A DNA stretch of 64,000 bases from Flavobacterium cutihirudinis. GTDB taxonomy: Bacteria > Bacteroidota > Bacteroidia > Flavobacteriales > Flavobacteriaceae. The translations under genes were made by a program, and so were the position numbers. The stretch covers positions 186,001 through 250,000 of the forward strand of contig NZ_QRDQ01000009.1 in NCBI RefSeq assembly GCF_003385895.1. Reading direction: 5' to 3'. Below are positions 17,325-24,817 of the stretch, piece after piece (the stretch's first letter is position 1; the number at the start of each line of letters is the position of its first letter). The notes below the pieces were generated by a model. It saw only the letters and a program-made list of their open reading frames with translations, made no database searches and was not told where the DNA came from.

Positions 17325-18155
17325 TTGAAAAAAAGAAATGTCGAATTGGTCATTATTTCTGATGTCCATTTAGGAACTTACGGAAGCCATGCTAAAGAAC
17401 TAAACAACTATCTATCAAGCATTAAACCAAAAACTTTAGTTTTGAACGGTGATATTATTGATGCCTGGCAATTTAGAAAATCTTATTTTCCGAAAGCGCA
17501 TTTAAGAGTTATTCAACGCATTATCGGAATGGCTTCGAAAGGAACAAAAATCTATTATATTACCGGAAACCACGACGAAATTCTCCGAAAATTCAGCGAT
17601 ATGAATATGGGGAATTTTTCATTGGTAGATAAATTAGTACTGGAATTAGACGAAAAAAAAGCGTGGATTTTTCACGGAGATGTTTTTGATGCTTCAGTAC
17701 AGCATTCAAAATGGATTGCGAAATTAGGTGGTTTAGGTTATGATTATTTAATTCTTACTAACCGATTTGCCAACTGGTGTCTGGCAAAATTGGGTCGTGA
17801 ACCTTATTCTTTTTCTAAAAAAATAAAAGCCAGCGTAAAAAAAGCCGTAAAATTTATTTCAGATTTTGAAACTACTGCTACAGATTTGGCTATCGAAAAA
17901 AAATACGACTATGTTATTTGTGGTCATATCCATGAACCTAAAATTATCACCAAAGAAAACCGTCACGGATCTACACTCTATTTAAACTCAGGCGACTGGA
18001 TAGAAAATTTAACCGCTTTAGAATATCATAAAAAACGTTGGAAACTCTATTCTTATGCTGAAAGCCAATTTACCGAAGAAGAAAATTTATTCGAAATGGA
18101 AGATAATCTAACTTCTCAACTATTAACTTCATTACTTGCAAAAGACATTCTCTAA
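17325..18155 (+). CDS. LpxH-like UDP-2,3-diacylglucosamine diphosphatase / metallophosphoesterase
   Basis: Calcineurin-like metallophosphoesterase of 276 residues. Metal motifs are DVHLG (D13, H15), GDIID (D43), GNHDE (N82, H83), FHGDVFD (H117) and GHIHEP near the C-terminus. The pattern fits the LpxH/LpxH2-like group that makes lipid X during lipid A synthesis, at the cytoplasmic face of the inner membrane. Bacteroidota often carry several such paralogues, so the exact substrate is uncertain. The start is TTG at 17325; no ATG precedes the DVH motif in this frame. It is divergent from aroC. Confidence 0.85.
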   Translation: MKKRNVELVIISDVHLGTYGSHAKELNNYLSSIKPKTLVLNGDIIDAWQFRKSYFPKAHLRVIQRIIGMASKGTKIYYITGNHDEILRKFSDMNMGNFSLVDKLVLELDEKKAWIFHGDVFDASVQHSKWIAKLGGLGYDYLILTNRFANWCLAKLGREPYSFSKKIKASVKKAVKFISDFETTATDLAIEKKYDYVICGHIHEPKIITKENRHGSTLYLNSGDWIENLTALEYHKKRWKLYSYAESQFTEEENLFEMEDNLTSQLLTSLLAKDIL

Positions 18156-18276
18156 ACCTCACAAAATCAACAAATACAATACTTAAGAGCTTACTCTTTA
18201 CATAATTCTTTTCAAAAAATGTGAATTATATAACAATTTTCAAAAATCTTATACGTTCTCTAGAGGACTGTAATTA

Positions 18277-18284
18277 TACATTTG
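18277..18284 (+). promoter_or_regulatory. Candidate -7 element of the small beta-barrel gene (TACATTTG)
   Basis: A full TAnnTTTG match 23 bp before the ATG at 18307. The -33 part is not clear. Confidence 0.4.
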
Positions 18285-18306
18285 AAAAATAAATTTAACC
18301 ATTTTT

Positions 18307-18804
18307 ATGAAAAAAATCATTTTATCTGCCATCATGCTATTCGGACTAGCATTTACGGCTCAATCGCAAGACATAGCAAAAAACGCCCTAGGATTACGCT
18401 TAGGAGACAATAACGGATTTGGAGGAGAAGTATCTTACCAAAGAGGTTTAAACCAGAAAAATAGATTAGAATTTGATTTAGGCTGGAGAAACAGCAGCGA
18501 TGTTGACGCAATCAAAGGTGTTGCTTTGTACCAATGGGTTTGGAACATCGATGGAGGTTTTAACTGGTACGCTGGTGTTGGTGGTGGTATTGCTGCCTGG
18601 GACCATGATTATTACAACAATAATGTAAAATATAACGACAGTGGAACATACGTTTTTGCTGCAGGAGATATCGGAATCGAATATGGCTTCAAAGAAGTGC
18701 CAATTCTTTTATCATTAGATGCAAGACCTGAAATTGGTTCTGGATACTATGACGATGACAACTTTGGATTTGATGTTGGTTTAGGAATCAAATTCAAGTT
18801 CTAA
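18307..18804 (+). CDS. Small outer-membrane beta-barrel protein
   Basis: A 165-residue exported protein with signal peptide MKKIILSAIMLFGLAFTAQSQ. The mature part alternates polar and aromatic/hydrophobic residues (ALGLRLGDNNGFGGEVSYQRG, FNWYAGVGGGIAAW) and ends in KFKF with a terminal phenylalanine, the outer-membrane insertion signal. This fits a small eight-stranded barrel. No enzyme motif is visible and the function is unknown. It is monocistronic with its own promoter element and terminator. Confidence 0.85.
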   Translation: MKKIILSAIMLFGLAFTAQSQDIAKNALGLRLGDNNGFGGEVSYQRGLNQKNRLEFDLGWRNSSDVDAIKGVALYQWVWNIDGGFNWYAGVGGGIAAWDHDYYNNNVKYNDSGTYVFAAGDIGIEYGFKEVPILLSLDARPEIGSGYYDDDNFGFDVGLGIKFKF

Positions 18805-18834
18805 ATAAATAAGAATAAAAAATAATTGTAAAAG

Positions 18835-18868
18835 AAAACCTGTCGTTTTAATTGCGACAGGTTTTTTT
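18835..18868 (+). terminator. Terminator of the small beta-barrel gene
   Basis: AAAACCTGTCG pairs with CGACAGGTTTT across a 9-base loop and is followed by a T-run, 30 bp after the stop. Confidence 0.85.
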
Positions 18869-18931
18869 ATGATTAAAATTTAGAAAAAAGAGTTCAATAT
18901 GCAAAAAAATCAAACTGATATTAAACTTTTA

Positions 18932-18965
18932 ACTTTGCACTTTGCATTTGCACTTTGCACTTTTT
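18932..18965. repeat. CTTTGCA short-period repeat
   Basis: The unit ACTTTGC is repeated with a period of about 7 (ACTTTGCACTTTGCATTTGC, then ACTTTGCAC). It abuts the stop codon of the leftward gene at 18964, the same position taken by other short-period runs in this window. Confidence 0.65.
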
Positions 18966-19386
18966 ACTTAATAATTATCTCCTTTTTAGAATGGATTTTA
19001 ACCACAGTATAAGGATATGAAATTACCTGCATGACCATCGCATCTGGAGCAGGACTATTTTCCTTAACCGTAATAATAATATTTTTATCCGTTTCTTCTA
19101 CTTTCTCAACACCAATAGAATATCCACTTGTGTTTTTCTCGCCCATATTCAAAATAACATAATTCGAATTACTAATATCCGTTTGCTTCATTTTATCTGC
19201 TAAAAGTGGGTCATTCTCAAGCATTTTGATTTCGTTAGGCTCTGTCAGAATTTCAAAAAATTTGATATTTCCACCTCCATTCGACTGCTCTGTCAAAACT
19301 TCGTATAAAGCCGTTGAGCCCGAAGTCTTCTTCGCTCCACAAGAAATCAAAACAAAAACTGCTAGAACTGCAATTATCTTTTTCAT
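18964..19386 (-). CDS. PrcB-domain lipoprotein
   Basis: A 140-residue lipoprotein with lipobox LISC (Cys16). The second half, with NYVILNMGEKNTSGYSIGVE and later VISYPYTVVKI, matches the PrcB C-terminal domain, named for a subunit of the PrtP protease complex of Treponema. In Bacteroidota such single-domain lipoproteins are common and of unknown role, perhaps protease binding. It follows bshA by 23 bp on the same strand and may be co-transcribed. Confidence 0.75.
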   Translation of the reverse strand: MKKIIAVLAVFVLISCGAKKTSGSTALYEVLTEQSNGGGNIKFFEILTEPNEIKMLENDPLLADKMKQTDISNSNYVILNMGEKNTSGYSIGVEKVEETDKNIIITVKENSPAPDAMVMQVISYPYTVVKIHSKKEIIIK

Positions 19387-19409
19387 GCATTAAATTTTAA
19401 ATTAATGTT

Positions 19410-20546
19410 TTAATCTTTATAATCGTCAATAGCTTTTTGATATAAAGCTTCGTACTTCGGAAGAATATTTTTAATATCGAATTTCTTAGCCACTTCCAGC
19501 GCATTCTTTTTAAATTCACTCAAAGTTGCATCATCTTTCAAAATTTTAATCGCATTTGCAGCCATTTCATCAACATTTCCAACATTGCTCAAATAACCCG
19601 AAACTCCATCAAAATTAACCTCCGGCAAACCACCCGAATTACTAGAAATTACCGGAACCCCAAGTGCCATCGCTTCTAAAGCCGCCAAACCAAAACTTTC
19701 AGTTTCCGATGGAAGTAAAAATAAATCGGTCATGCATAAAATCTTATCAATCTCGTTGCTGTTTCCAAAGAAAATTACTTTGTCGTAAATCCCTAATTCC
19801 ATACATAGAACTTCAGCTTTTTCTTTCTCAGGACCATCTCCCACCATCATTAATTTGGCAGGCATTTCTTTCTGAATATTATAGAATATCTTAATAATAT
19901 CCGGAATACGTTTTACCTTTCTAAAATTACTGATATGCGTAATAATTCGCTCATTTTCCTTCGCCATTACATAACGATGACAAGGTGCATCAGGATCTTT
20001 CTTCACTTTATCCAATTCGATAAAATTCGGAATCACCTTAATTTTATTTTTAATTTTAAACAACTTCAAGGTATCGTCTTTCAAACTCTGCGAAACCGAA
20101 GTCACATAATCTGATTTATTAATGCTAAAAGTCACCGCAGGTTTATAAAAAGGATGATTTCCAACCAGCGTAATATCTGTACCGTGAAGCGTCGTAATCA
20201 TTGGCAGATTAATTCCTTCGTTTTTCAGCATTTGCTTCGCCATATAACCCGCATAAGCGTGTGGAATAGCATAATGCACATGAAGCACTTCAATCTTGTA
20301 CAATTTCACCATATCAACCAATTTACTTGACAAAGCCAATTCATAAGGCTGATAATGAAAAAGAGGATATTCAGGAACGTTTACTTCGTGATAATGAACA
20401 TTAGGATTCAAAAGCGCCAACCTAACCGGCTGACTATAAGTTATAAAATGTATTTCGTGTCCTCGTCTGGCTAATTCAAGACCTAACTCAGTGGCTACTA
20501 CCCCACTACCGCCAAACGTCGGATAACAAACTATTGCTATTTTCAT
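19410..20546 (-). CDS. bshA: N-acetyl-alpha-D-glucosaminyl L-malate synthase
   Basis: GT4 glycosyltransferase for the first step of bacillithiol synthesis: UDP-GlcNAc plus L-malate. It has 378 residues, normal length. The N-terminus MKIAIVCYPTFGGSGVVATELG and FITYSQPVRL, HYHEVNVPEYPLF and LHVHYAIPHA are BshA signatures. The C-terminal half has the GT4 donor site, with ESFGLAALEAMALGVPVISS. bshB and bshC are not in the window. A TATTTTTG promoter element is 29 bp upstream. Confidence 0.95.
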   Translation of the reverse strand: MKIAIVCYPTFGGSGVVATELGLELARRGHEIHFITYSQPVRLALLNPNVHYHEVNVPEYPLFHYQPYELALSSKLVDMVKLYKIEVLHVHYAIPHAYAGYMAKQMLKNEGINLPMITTLHGTDITLVGNHPFYKPAVTFSINKSDYVTSVSQSLKDDTLKLFKIKNKIKVIPNFIELDKVKKDPDAPCHRYVMAKENERIITHISNFRKVKRIPDIIKIFYNIQKEMPAKLMMVGDGPEKEKAEVLCMELGIYDKVIFFGNSNEIDKILCMTDLFLLPSETESFGLAALEAMALGVPVISSNSGGLPEVNFDGVSGYLSNVGNVDEMAANAIKILKDDATLSEFKKNALEVAKKFDIKNILPKYEALYQKAIDDYKD

Positions 20547-20574
20547 GTATTAGATTTAATTCTACGAAAATACT

Positions 20575-20582
20575 CAAAAATA
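20575..20582 (-). promoter_or_regulatory. Candidate -7 element of bshA (TATTTTTG)
   Basis: On the minus strand this is a full TAnnTTTG match 29 bp upstream of the bshA ATG. About 20 bases further upstream lies a T-rich stretch but no clear TTG. Confidence 0.45.
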
Positions 20583-20687
20583 GCGTTTAATTAAGCTTTT
20601 AAATTGTTAGATTTTTGACAAAATAAGATTAATTCTAATTAATATATTAATTTCTTGAAGCAGAACATCTTCAATCAAAAGACCACC

Positions 20688-20766
20688 CGTCCCGCTGTCC
20701 GCTATATCTTTTATGGCGAACCCCGCCATAAAAGGATACCACTTCCATCGGGGCTAGACTAGATGT
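20688..20766 (-). repeat. GC-rich structured intergenic element, candidate Flavo-1-like RNA
   Basis: On the minus strand it runs from CTAGTCTAGCCCCGATGG to AGCGGACAGCGGGACGG. The core is a perfect 10-bp stem, TTTTATGGCG with CGCCATAAAA, loop of 5 (20709-20733). Flanking parts can pair as well (GCCCCG with CGGG, GTATCC with GATA). It is much more GC-rich than its surroundings and has no reading frame. From memory it resembles a dispersed flavobacterial element and may be the Rfam Flavo-1 motif; I cannot verify this here. Confidence 0.55.
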
Positions 20767-20820
20767 TTTTGTTTTCATAAGTCATCTGTATCAACAACTT
20801 TATCAATGTTAAATCAAATC

Positions 20821-20859
20821 AAAGTTTTTCATTCCGAGAAACTAGGAATGAAAAACTTT
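20821..20859. repeat. Perfect 15-bp inverted repeat
   Basis: AAAGTTTTTCATTCC (20821-20835) and GGAATGAAAAACTTT (20845-20859) are exact reverse complements around a 9-base loop. No T-run follows, so it is not a typical terminator. Confidence 0.7.
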
Positions 20860-20952
20860 GGCGAAACTCGAAACGTTAAACCTGAAACAATAAAACAAAA
20901 AAAAGGCACAAAACTAAGTTTAATGCCTTTCAAATAATATTATAAATTCTTC

Positions 20953-21435
20953 TTAGAAAAATCTGCTATGCCAGCTATCGGCAGCAGGAACTTCCCAAGA
21001 TTCATTAAATTCTTCGATGTTATTTACAAGATTATTAAAAACAATCGTATTCTCAGAAACCGATTTATCTTTAACCATCTTTTTAAAATCAATTAACGGT
21101 TTGTGAGCGATGTGTTCACCAAGTTTAAAAGTAACATTCATTTTATCAAGCAAATCGACATTGTACTTTTTCTCCAAACCTTGAATAAATTCCACAGAGC
21201 TATCAATAGAACAGCCTGTAGCAGCCTGAACATCCTGATTTACAGCTAGTATAATAAAACGGTTGTATTTCAGCAAAAACGAAGCCTCAAGACTTGTTCC
21301 GTGAGCCGCCCATTCTTCTACAAAAGCTTTCAAATCAGTTTCGATTTCAGAAAACTCTTCCTCAGAAAATTTTCTGTTCGATTGGTAAATCCAAACTCTA
21401 GATTCACCAGGTAAATTTTCAAAAGGTATATACAT
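20953..21435 (-). CDS. Conserved protein of unknown function
   Basis: A 160-residue cytoplasmic-looking protein starting MYIPFENLPGESRVWIYQSNRKFSEEE. It has no Walker A or B motif and no ABC signature, although relatives are often labelled ABC transporter ATPase in databases. The sequence shows a small alpha/beta domain with one cysteine (TGCSIDSSV). It is the last gene of the minus-strand run that includes the two Fe-S proteins, the MlaD protein and the amidase, so a link to that run is possible. I do not assign a function. Confidence 0.85.
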   Translation of the reverse strand: MYIPFENLPGESRVWIYQSNRKFSEEEFSEIETDLKAFVEEWAAHGTSLEASFLLKYNRFIILAVNQDVQAATGCSIDSSVEFIQGLEKKYNVDLLDKMNVTFKLGEHIAHKPLIDFKKMVKDKSVSENTIVFNNLVNNIEEFNESWEVPAADSWHSRFF

Positions 21436-21482
21436 TTTTAAAATTTTGTTTATTTTGTTTGTTTTGTTTCAGGTTTCAAGTT

Positions 21483-21535
21483 ACAGGTTAAAACCTTTGT
21501 CCCTTTGAACCTTTGTTACTTTGCCCCTTAAAAAC
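21483..21535. repeat. CCTTTG short-period repeat
   Basis: The unit CCTTTG or ACTTTG recurs four times about 9 bases apart (AACCTTTGTCCCTTTGAACC, then TTTGTTACTTTGCCCC). It ends at the stop codon of the Fe-S gene at 21537. Confidence 0.6.
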
Positions 21536-21536
21536 A

Positions 21537-22328
21537 CTAAAGATCTTGCGCATTTGCAATTAATTCAGCTATATCAAGCACTTTTACTTGTCCTTCTTTT
21601 TCCTGATGTTTAATACCATCTGTTAACATAGTATTACAGAAAGGACATCCAGCAGCAATAATATCTGGCTGTACCTCTAAAGCATCTTCAGTACGCAAAA
21701 CATTCACTTCCTTATTTCCTGGTTCAGCATCTTTAAACATTTGTGCTCCACCAGCGCCACAGCACAAACCGTTTGCTTTAGAACGCTTCATTTCAACTAA
21801 TTCAACATCAAGTTTCTGAATTAAATCTCTAGGCGCTTCGTAAACTTTGTTTGCTCTTCCTAAATAACAAGGATCGTGAAAAGTGATTTTCTTTCCTTTA
21901 AACTGACCACCTTCAACAGTCAATCTTCCATCATCAATTAATGACTTCAAAAACTCTGTATGGTGAATAACTTCATAGTTTCCACCTAATTCAGGATATT
22001 CATTTTTTAAAGTATTAAAACAATGCGGACAAGCCGTAACAATCTTCTTTGCTTCGTATGCATTCAAAACCTCGATATTCATCATGGCCTGCATTTGAAA
22101 CAAAAATTCGTTTCCGGCACGTTTTGCAGGATCTCCAGTACAGCTCTCTTCAGTACCTAAAACCGCAAATGAAACATTCGTACGATTTAAAATACGCACA
22201 AATGCTTTTGTAATTTTTTTTGCTCTATCATCAAAACTTCCTGCGCAACCTACCCAAAATAAAACTTCTGGCTGTGTTCCTTGGGCTAGCATTTCAGCCA
22301 TTGTTGGCACTACTAAACTTTCTGACAT
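21537..22328 (-). CDS. CCG-domain Fe-S protein, HdrB/LutA-like
   Basis: A 263-residue protein with two cysteine-rich CCG-type modules. Visible motifs are WVGCAGSFD, TACPHCFNTL, HDPCYLGR, CCGAGGAQMF and AAGCPFCNTM. These bind a non-cubane or [4Fe-4S] cluster in the HdrB, LutA and GlcF families. The protein acts with the membrane Fe-S protein encoded 129 bp upstream, which supplies two [4Fe-4S] clusters. Together they look like an HdrBC-type quinone-linked oxidoreductase module. The electron donor is unknown; lactate/glycolate oxidation is one possibility, but no matching dehydrogenase is adjacent. Confidence 0.88.
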   Translation of the reverse strand: MSESLVVPTMAEMLAQGTQPEVLFWVGCAGSFDDRAKKITKAFVRILNRTNVSFAVLGTEESCTGDPAKRAGNEFLFQMQAMMNIEVLNAYEAKKIVTACPHCFNTLKNEYPELGGNYEVIHHTEFLKSLIDDGRLTVEGGQFKGKKITFHDPCYLGRANKVYEAPRDLIQKLDVELVEMKRSKANGLCCGAGGAQMFKDAEPGNKEVNVLRTEDALEVQPDIIAAGCPFCNTMLTDGIKHQEKEGQVKVLDIAELIANAQDL

Positions 22329-22457
22329 CTTCTTTTGTTGTTAAATCGGTTAATCGTTTACTTGGTTAATCGCACTCGTTGCTATTACCTACTAAAAACC
22401 TAAATATTTTTTATTCAAATCGCTTAAACGGTTAAACAAATAACCAATTAAACTATA

Positions 22458-23795
22458 TTAATTTTCGTTTTTCCAATTCAAACGATCTTGTTGGCTATAT
22501 TGCCAAGGTGCACCGTTGTTTTCAATATTAGTCATCATTGCATTCAGTGACATTGGCGCAGCACTTTGCTCCATCACTAAATAGCGACGCATATCCATGA
22601 TAATAGAAAGCGGACTAATATTTACCGGACATTCTTCTACACATGCATTACATGACGTACAAGCCCATAATTCCTCAGGTGTAATATAATCGTTTAATAA
22701 TGTTTTATTATCCGGAACAAAAACACCTTTGTTAGCATCAATATTTTTTCCCACTTCTGTCAAACGATCTCTCGTGTCCATCATAATTTTACGAGGAGAC
22801 AATTTTTTTCCTGTTTGATTTGCCGGGCATGATGATGTACAACGTCCACATTCTGTACACGTATAAGCATTTAAAAGCTGTACCCAGTTTAAATCTTGAA
22901 CATCACTTGCTCCAAATTTAGCCGGAGCTGCATTTTCATCAACAGGCGCCGCAGCAAAAGGATCGGCATTTGGATCCATCATTAATTTCACTTCTTTTGT
23001 TACTGAAGCTAAATTATCGAACTGACCTTCTGGTTTCAAGTTTGCAAAATACGTATTCGGGAAAGCCAAAAGAATATGCAAATGTTTTGAGAAGTACAAA
23101 TAGTTCATAAAAACTAAAATACCTACAATATGCAACCACCAGAATACTTCGAACAAAAGCCCAACCAATTCATTTGACGTACCATTAAAAATAGGCGCAA
23201 TAAACTGACTTATTGGATAACTTCCTGCTTTATGAAAATGTGAGTATCCACCTGGAACATTTTGCAAATGAAAATCAGAGGCATTCATTAATAAGAACAA
23301 GATCATCAAAACAGTTTCGAAATACAAAATGTAATTCGCATCGCTTTTTGGAAATCCTGTTAAATCAGAATGTATAAAACGTTTTAATCTGATGAAATTT
23401 CTTCTGATCCAGAAAACTGTAACTGCAAAAATCACAAGTATTGCCAGTATCTCAAAAGACGCAATCAGAACATCATAAACAACTCCTAAATAAGGAGCAA
23501 AAATTCTATGCGTTCCAAAAAGACCATCAATAATGATCTCTAGTAATTCAATATTAATAATAATAAAACCTACATATACAAAAATATGAAGGATTCCGGC
23601 AACAGGGCGTCTCACCATTTTTGATTGTCCAAGGGCAATCAATGCCATGTTTTTCCAGCGAGCTTTAGGGTTATCTTTTCGATCTACATCAACTCCTAAA
23701 TTAATGTTTCGCATGATTTTTTTTACGCTCGCTGCAAAAAAACCGAAACCAACTATAAGAAGTATGGCGAATAAAATATTATCTAAATAACTCAT
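22458..23795 (-). CDS. Membrane protein with two [4Fe-4S] clusters, HdrC/NarI-like
   Basis: A 445-residue inner-membrane protein. Five or so hydrophobic segments fill residues 1-255 and include histidines that could hold heme, as in NarI-type subunits. The cytoplasmic C-terminus carries two ferredoxin-like cluster motifs, CTECGRCTSSCP and CTSCNACVEECP. This fits quinone-linked electron transfer to the adjacent CCG protein. It is 6 bp downstream of the MlaD gene, so the genes form one operon. The partner dehydrogenase is not visible. Confidence 0.88.
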   Translation of the reverse strand: MSYLDNILFAILLIVGFGFFAASVKKIMRNINLGVDVDRKDNPKARWKNMALIALGQSKMVRRPVAGILHIFVYVGFIIINIELLEIIIDGLFGTHRIFAPYLGVVYDVLIASFEILAILVIFAVTVFWIRRNFIRLKRFIHSDLTGFPKSDANYILYFETVLMILFLLMNASDFHLQNVPGGYSHFHKAGSYPISQFIAPIFNGTSNELVGLLFEVFWWLHIVGILVFMNYLYFSKHLHILLAFPNTYFANLKPEGQFDNLASVTKEVKLMMDPNADPFAAAPVDENAAPAKFGASDVQDLNWVQLLNAYTCTECGRCTSSCPANQTGKKLSPRKIMMDTRDRLTEVGKNIDANKGVFVPDNKTLLNDYITPEELWACTSCNACVEECPVNISPLSIIMDMRRYLVMEQSAAPMSLNAMMTNIENNGAPWQYSQQDRLNWKNEN

Positions 23796-23801
23796 GTATA
23801 A

Positions 23802-24767
23802 TTATTTTTTATCTGTTGAGTTTGTTTCTTCTGTTGGTGCTACATATGGTTTGTTTTTCTTTCCAAAAAGAGAAACATTCACATAACGAGTTGGATAAAG
23901 ACGTACGTCTTGAAGCAATAACTCAAGCTCTTTTGAAGTTTTTGCTAAATTATTATACAATGCATCATCATTTAATAATTTTCCAGCCGTGCCTTTTCCT
24001 GAATTTAGGTTCGCCATTAAACCATCCACTTTAGCCAAAGTTTGGTTTAAACTACGTACTGTTTTACCTAAATCAGCTTTGTTTAAAGAATCTGATATCT
24101 TATTAAAATTACCAGACATCTTGTTCAAATTCGATACAGCACTGTTTATTTGACCTTTATTCGTATCTAAAATTGAATTCAAACTTCCTGAAGCTCTATG
24201 AAATTGCTCCATTGTCTGACTTAATTCGGCAATAGTTTTCTTTAAATTTTCTTGCGTATTTTTATCTAAAGTATTGTTTAATCCCGTAACAAGATTATCA
24301 ATATTGACAAGCATTTTATCAAGTTTCTGCTGAATCGGTTCGATTTTCCCTCCTAAAGATTCCGTTAACCCCAACTCCACTGTTCCTGTCAACGTTTGTC
24401 CGTCTACGACCGGATCTTTATCAATAAGATTAGGTATGATCTTGATTTGTTTTCCGCCAATTAAACTTGGAGAATACAAAGCTGCCGTACTGGTTTTAGA
24501 GATTGGAAAATCTGTTTTCAACTGAAGTTCTACCAATAATTTACCGGTTGTTTCATTAATAGTGATCTTATTTACTTTACCAACTGCAAGTCCGTTTATG
24601 GTAACAGGCGCTGAAGATGCCAAATCTTCAACATTATCGTATTCTACAAATAATGTCTTATAATTTGTAAAAAGGTCTCTGCCTTTTAAAAAACTGTAGC
24701 CCCAAATAAATAATAAAATTGACGCGATGACTAAAATAGCCGTTTTAATTTCTCTTGTTAGTTTCAA
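23802..24767 (-). CDS. MlaD/MCE-family lipid-transport protein
   Basis: A 321-residue protein with a single N-terminal transmembrane helix (about 9-25) and one MCE domain (about 35-120, with SSAPVTINGLAVGKVNKITI). A long helical, coiled-coil-prone tail of about 150 residues follows (NNTLDKNTQENLKKTIAEL). MCE proteins form hexamers that carry phospholipid between inner and outer membranes with an MlaE/MlaF permease, which is not in this window. It follows the amidase gene by 50 bp and precedes the Fe-S genes. Overlapping envelope functions fit the divergent lptD. Confidence 0.92.
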   Translation of the reverse strand: MKLTREIKTAILVIASILLFIWGYSFLKGRDLFTNYKTLFVEYDNVEDLASSAPVTINGLAVGKVNKITINETTGKLLVELQLKTDFPISKTSTAALYSPSLIGGKQIKIIPNLIDKDPVVDGQTLTGTVELGLTESLGGKIEPIQQKLDKMLVNIDNLVTGLNNTLDKNTQENLKKTIAELSQTMEQFHRASGSLNSILDTNKGQINSAVSNLNKMSGNFNKISDSLNKADLGKTVRSLNQTLAKVDGLMANLNSGKGTAGKLLNDDALYNNLAKTSKELELLLQDVRLYPTRYVNVSLFGKKNKPYVAPTEETNSTDKK

Positions 24768-24817
24768 AATTCTTAGTGTTTGTACAAAATTAATATAAAT
24801 ATTCGAACTTGTAGCTA

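Larger units (their letters stand above)
20547..20952. other. Intergenic region with bshA promoter and two structured repeats
   Basis: This 406-bp gap has no plausible gene. It holds a TATTTTTG element for bshA (minus strand, 20575-20582), a GC-rich structured repeat at 20688-20766, and a separate perfect inverted repeat at 20821-20859. The last 90 bp are A-rich and carry no further structure I can see. Confidence 0.6.

Noticed and set aside
18932-18965. CRISPR-like array
   Set aside because: The unit is only 7 bases with no unique spacers; it is a short-period repeat. No CRISPR array or cas gene was found anywhere in the window.
20821-20859. Rho-independent terminator
   Set aside because: The stem is perfect, but neither strand has a following U-run and no gene ends close by in a matching direction.
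20953-21435. ABC transporter ATPase
   Set aside because: No nucleotide-binding motifs are present.
22329-22457. Regulatory element with repeated GGTTAATCG wording
   Set aside because: Several GGTTAATCG-like words occur, but they are irregular in spacing and the gap lies inside a same-strand run; I treat them as low-complexity sequence.
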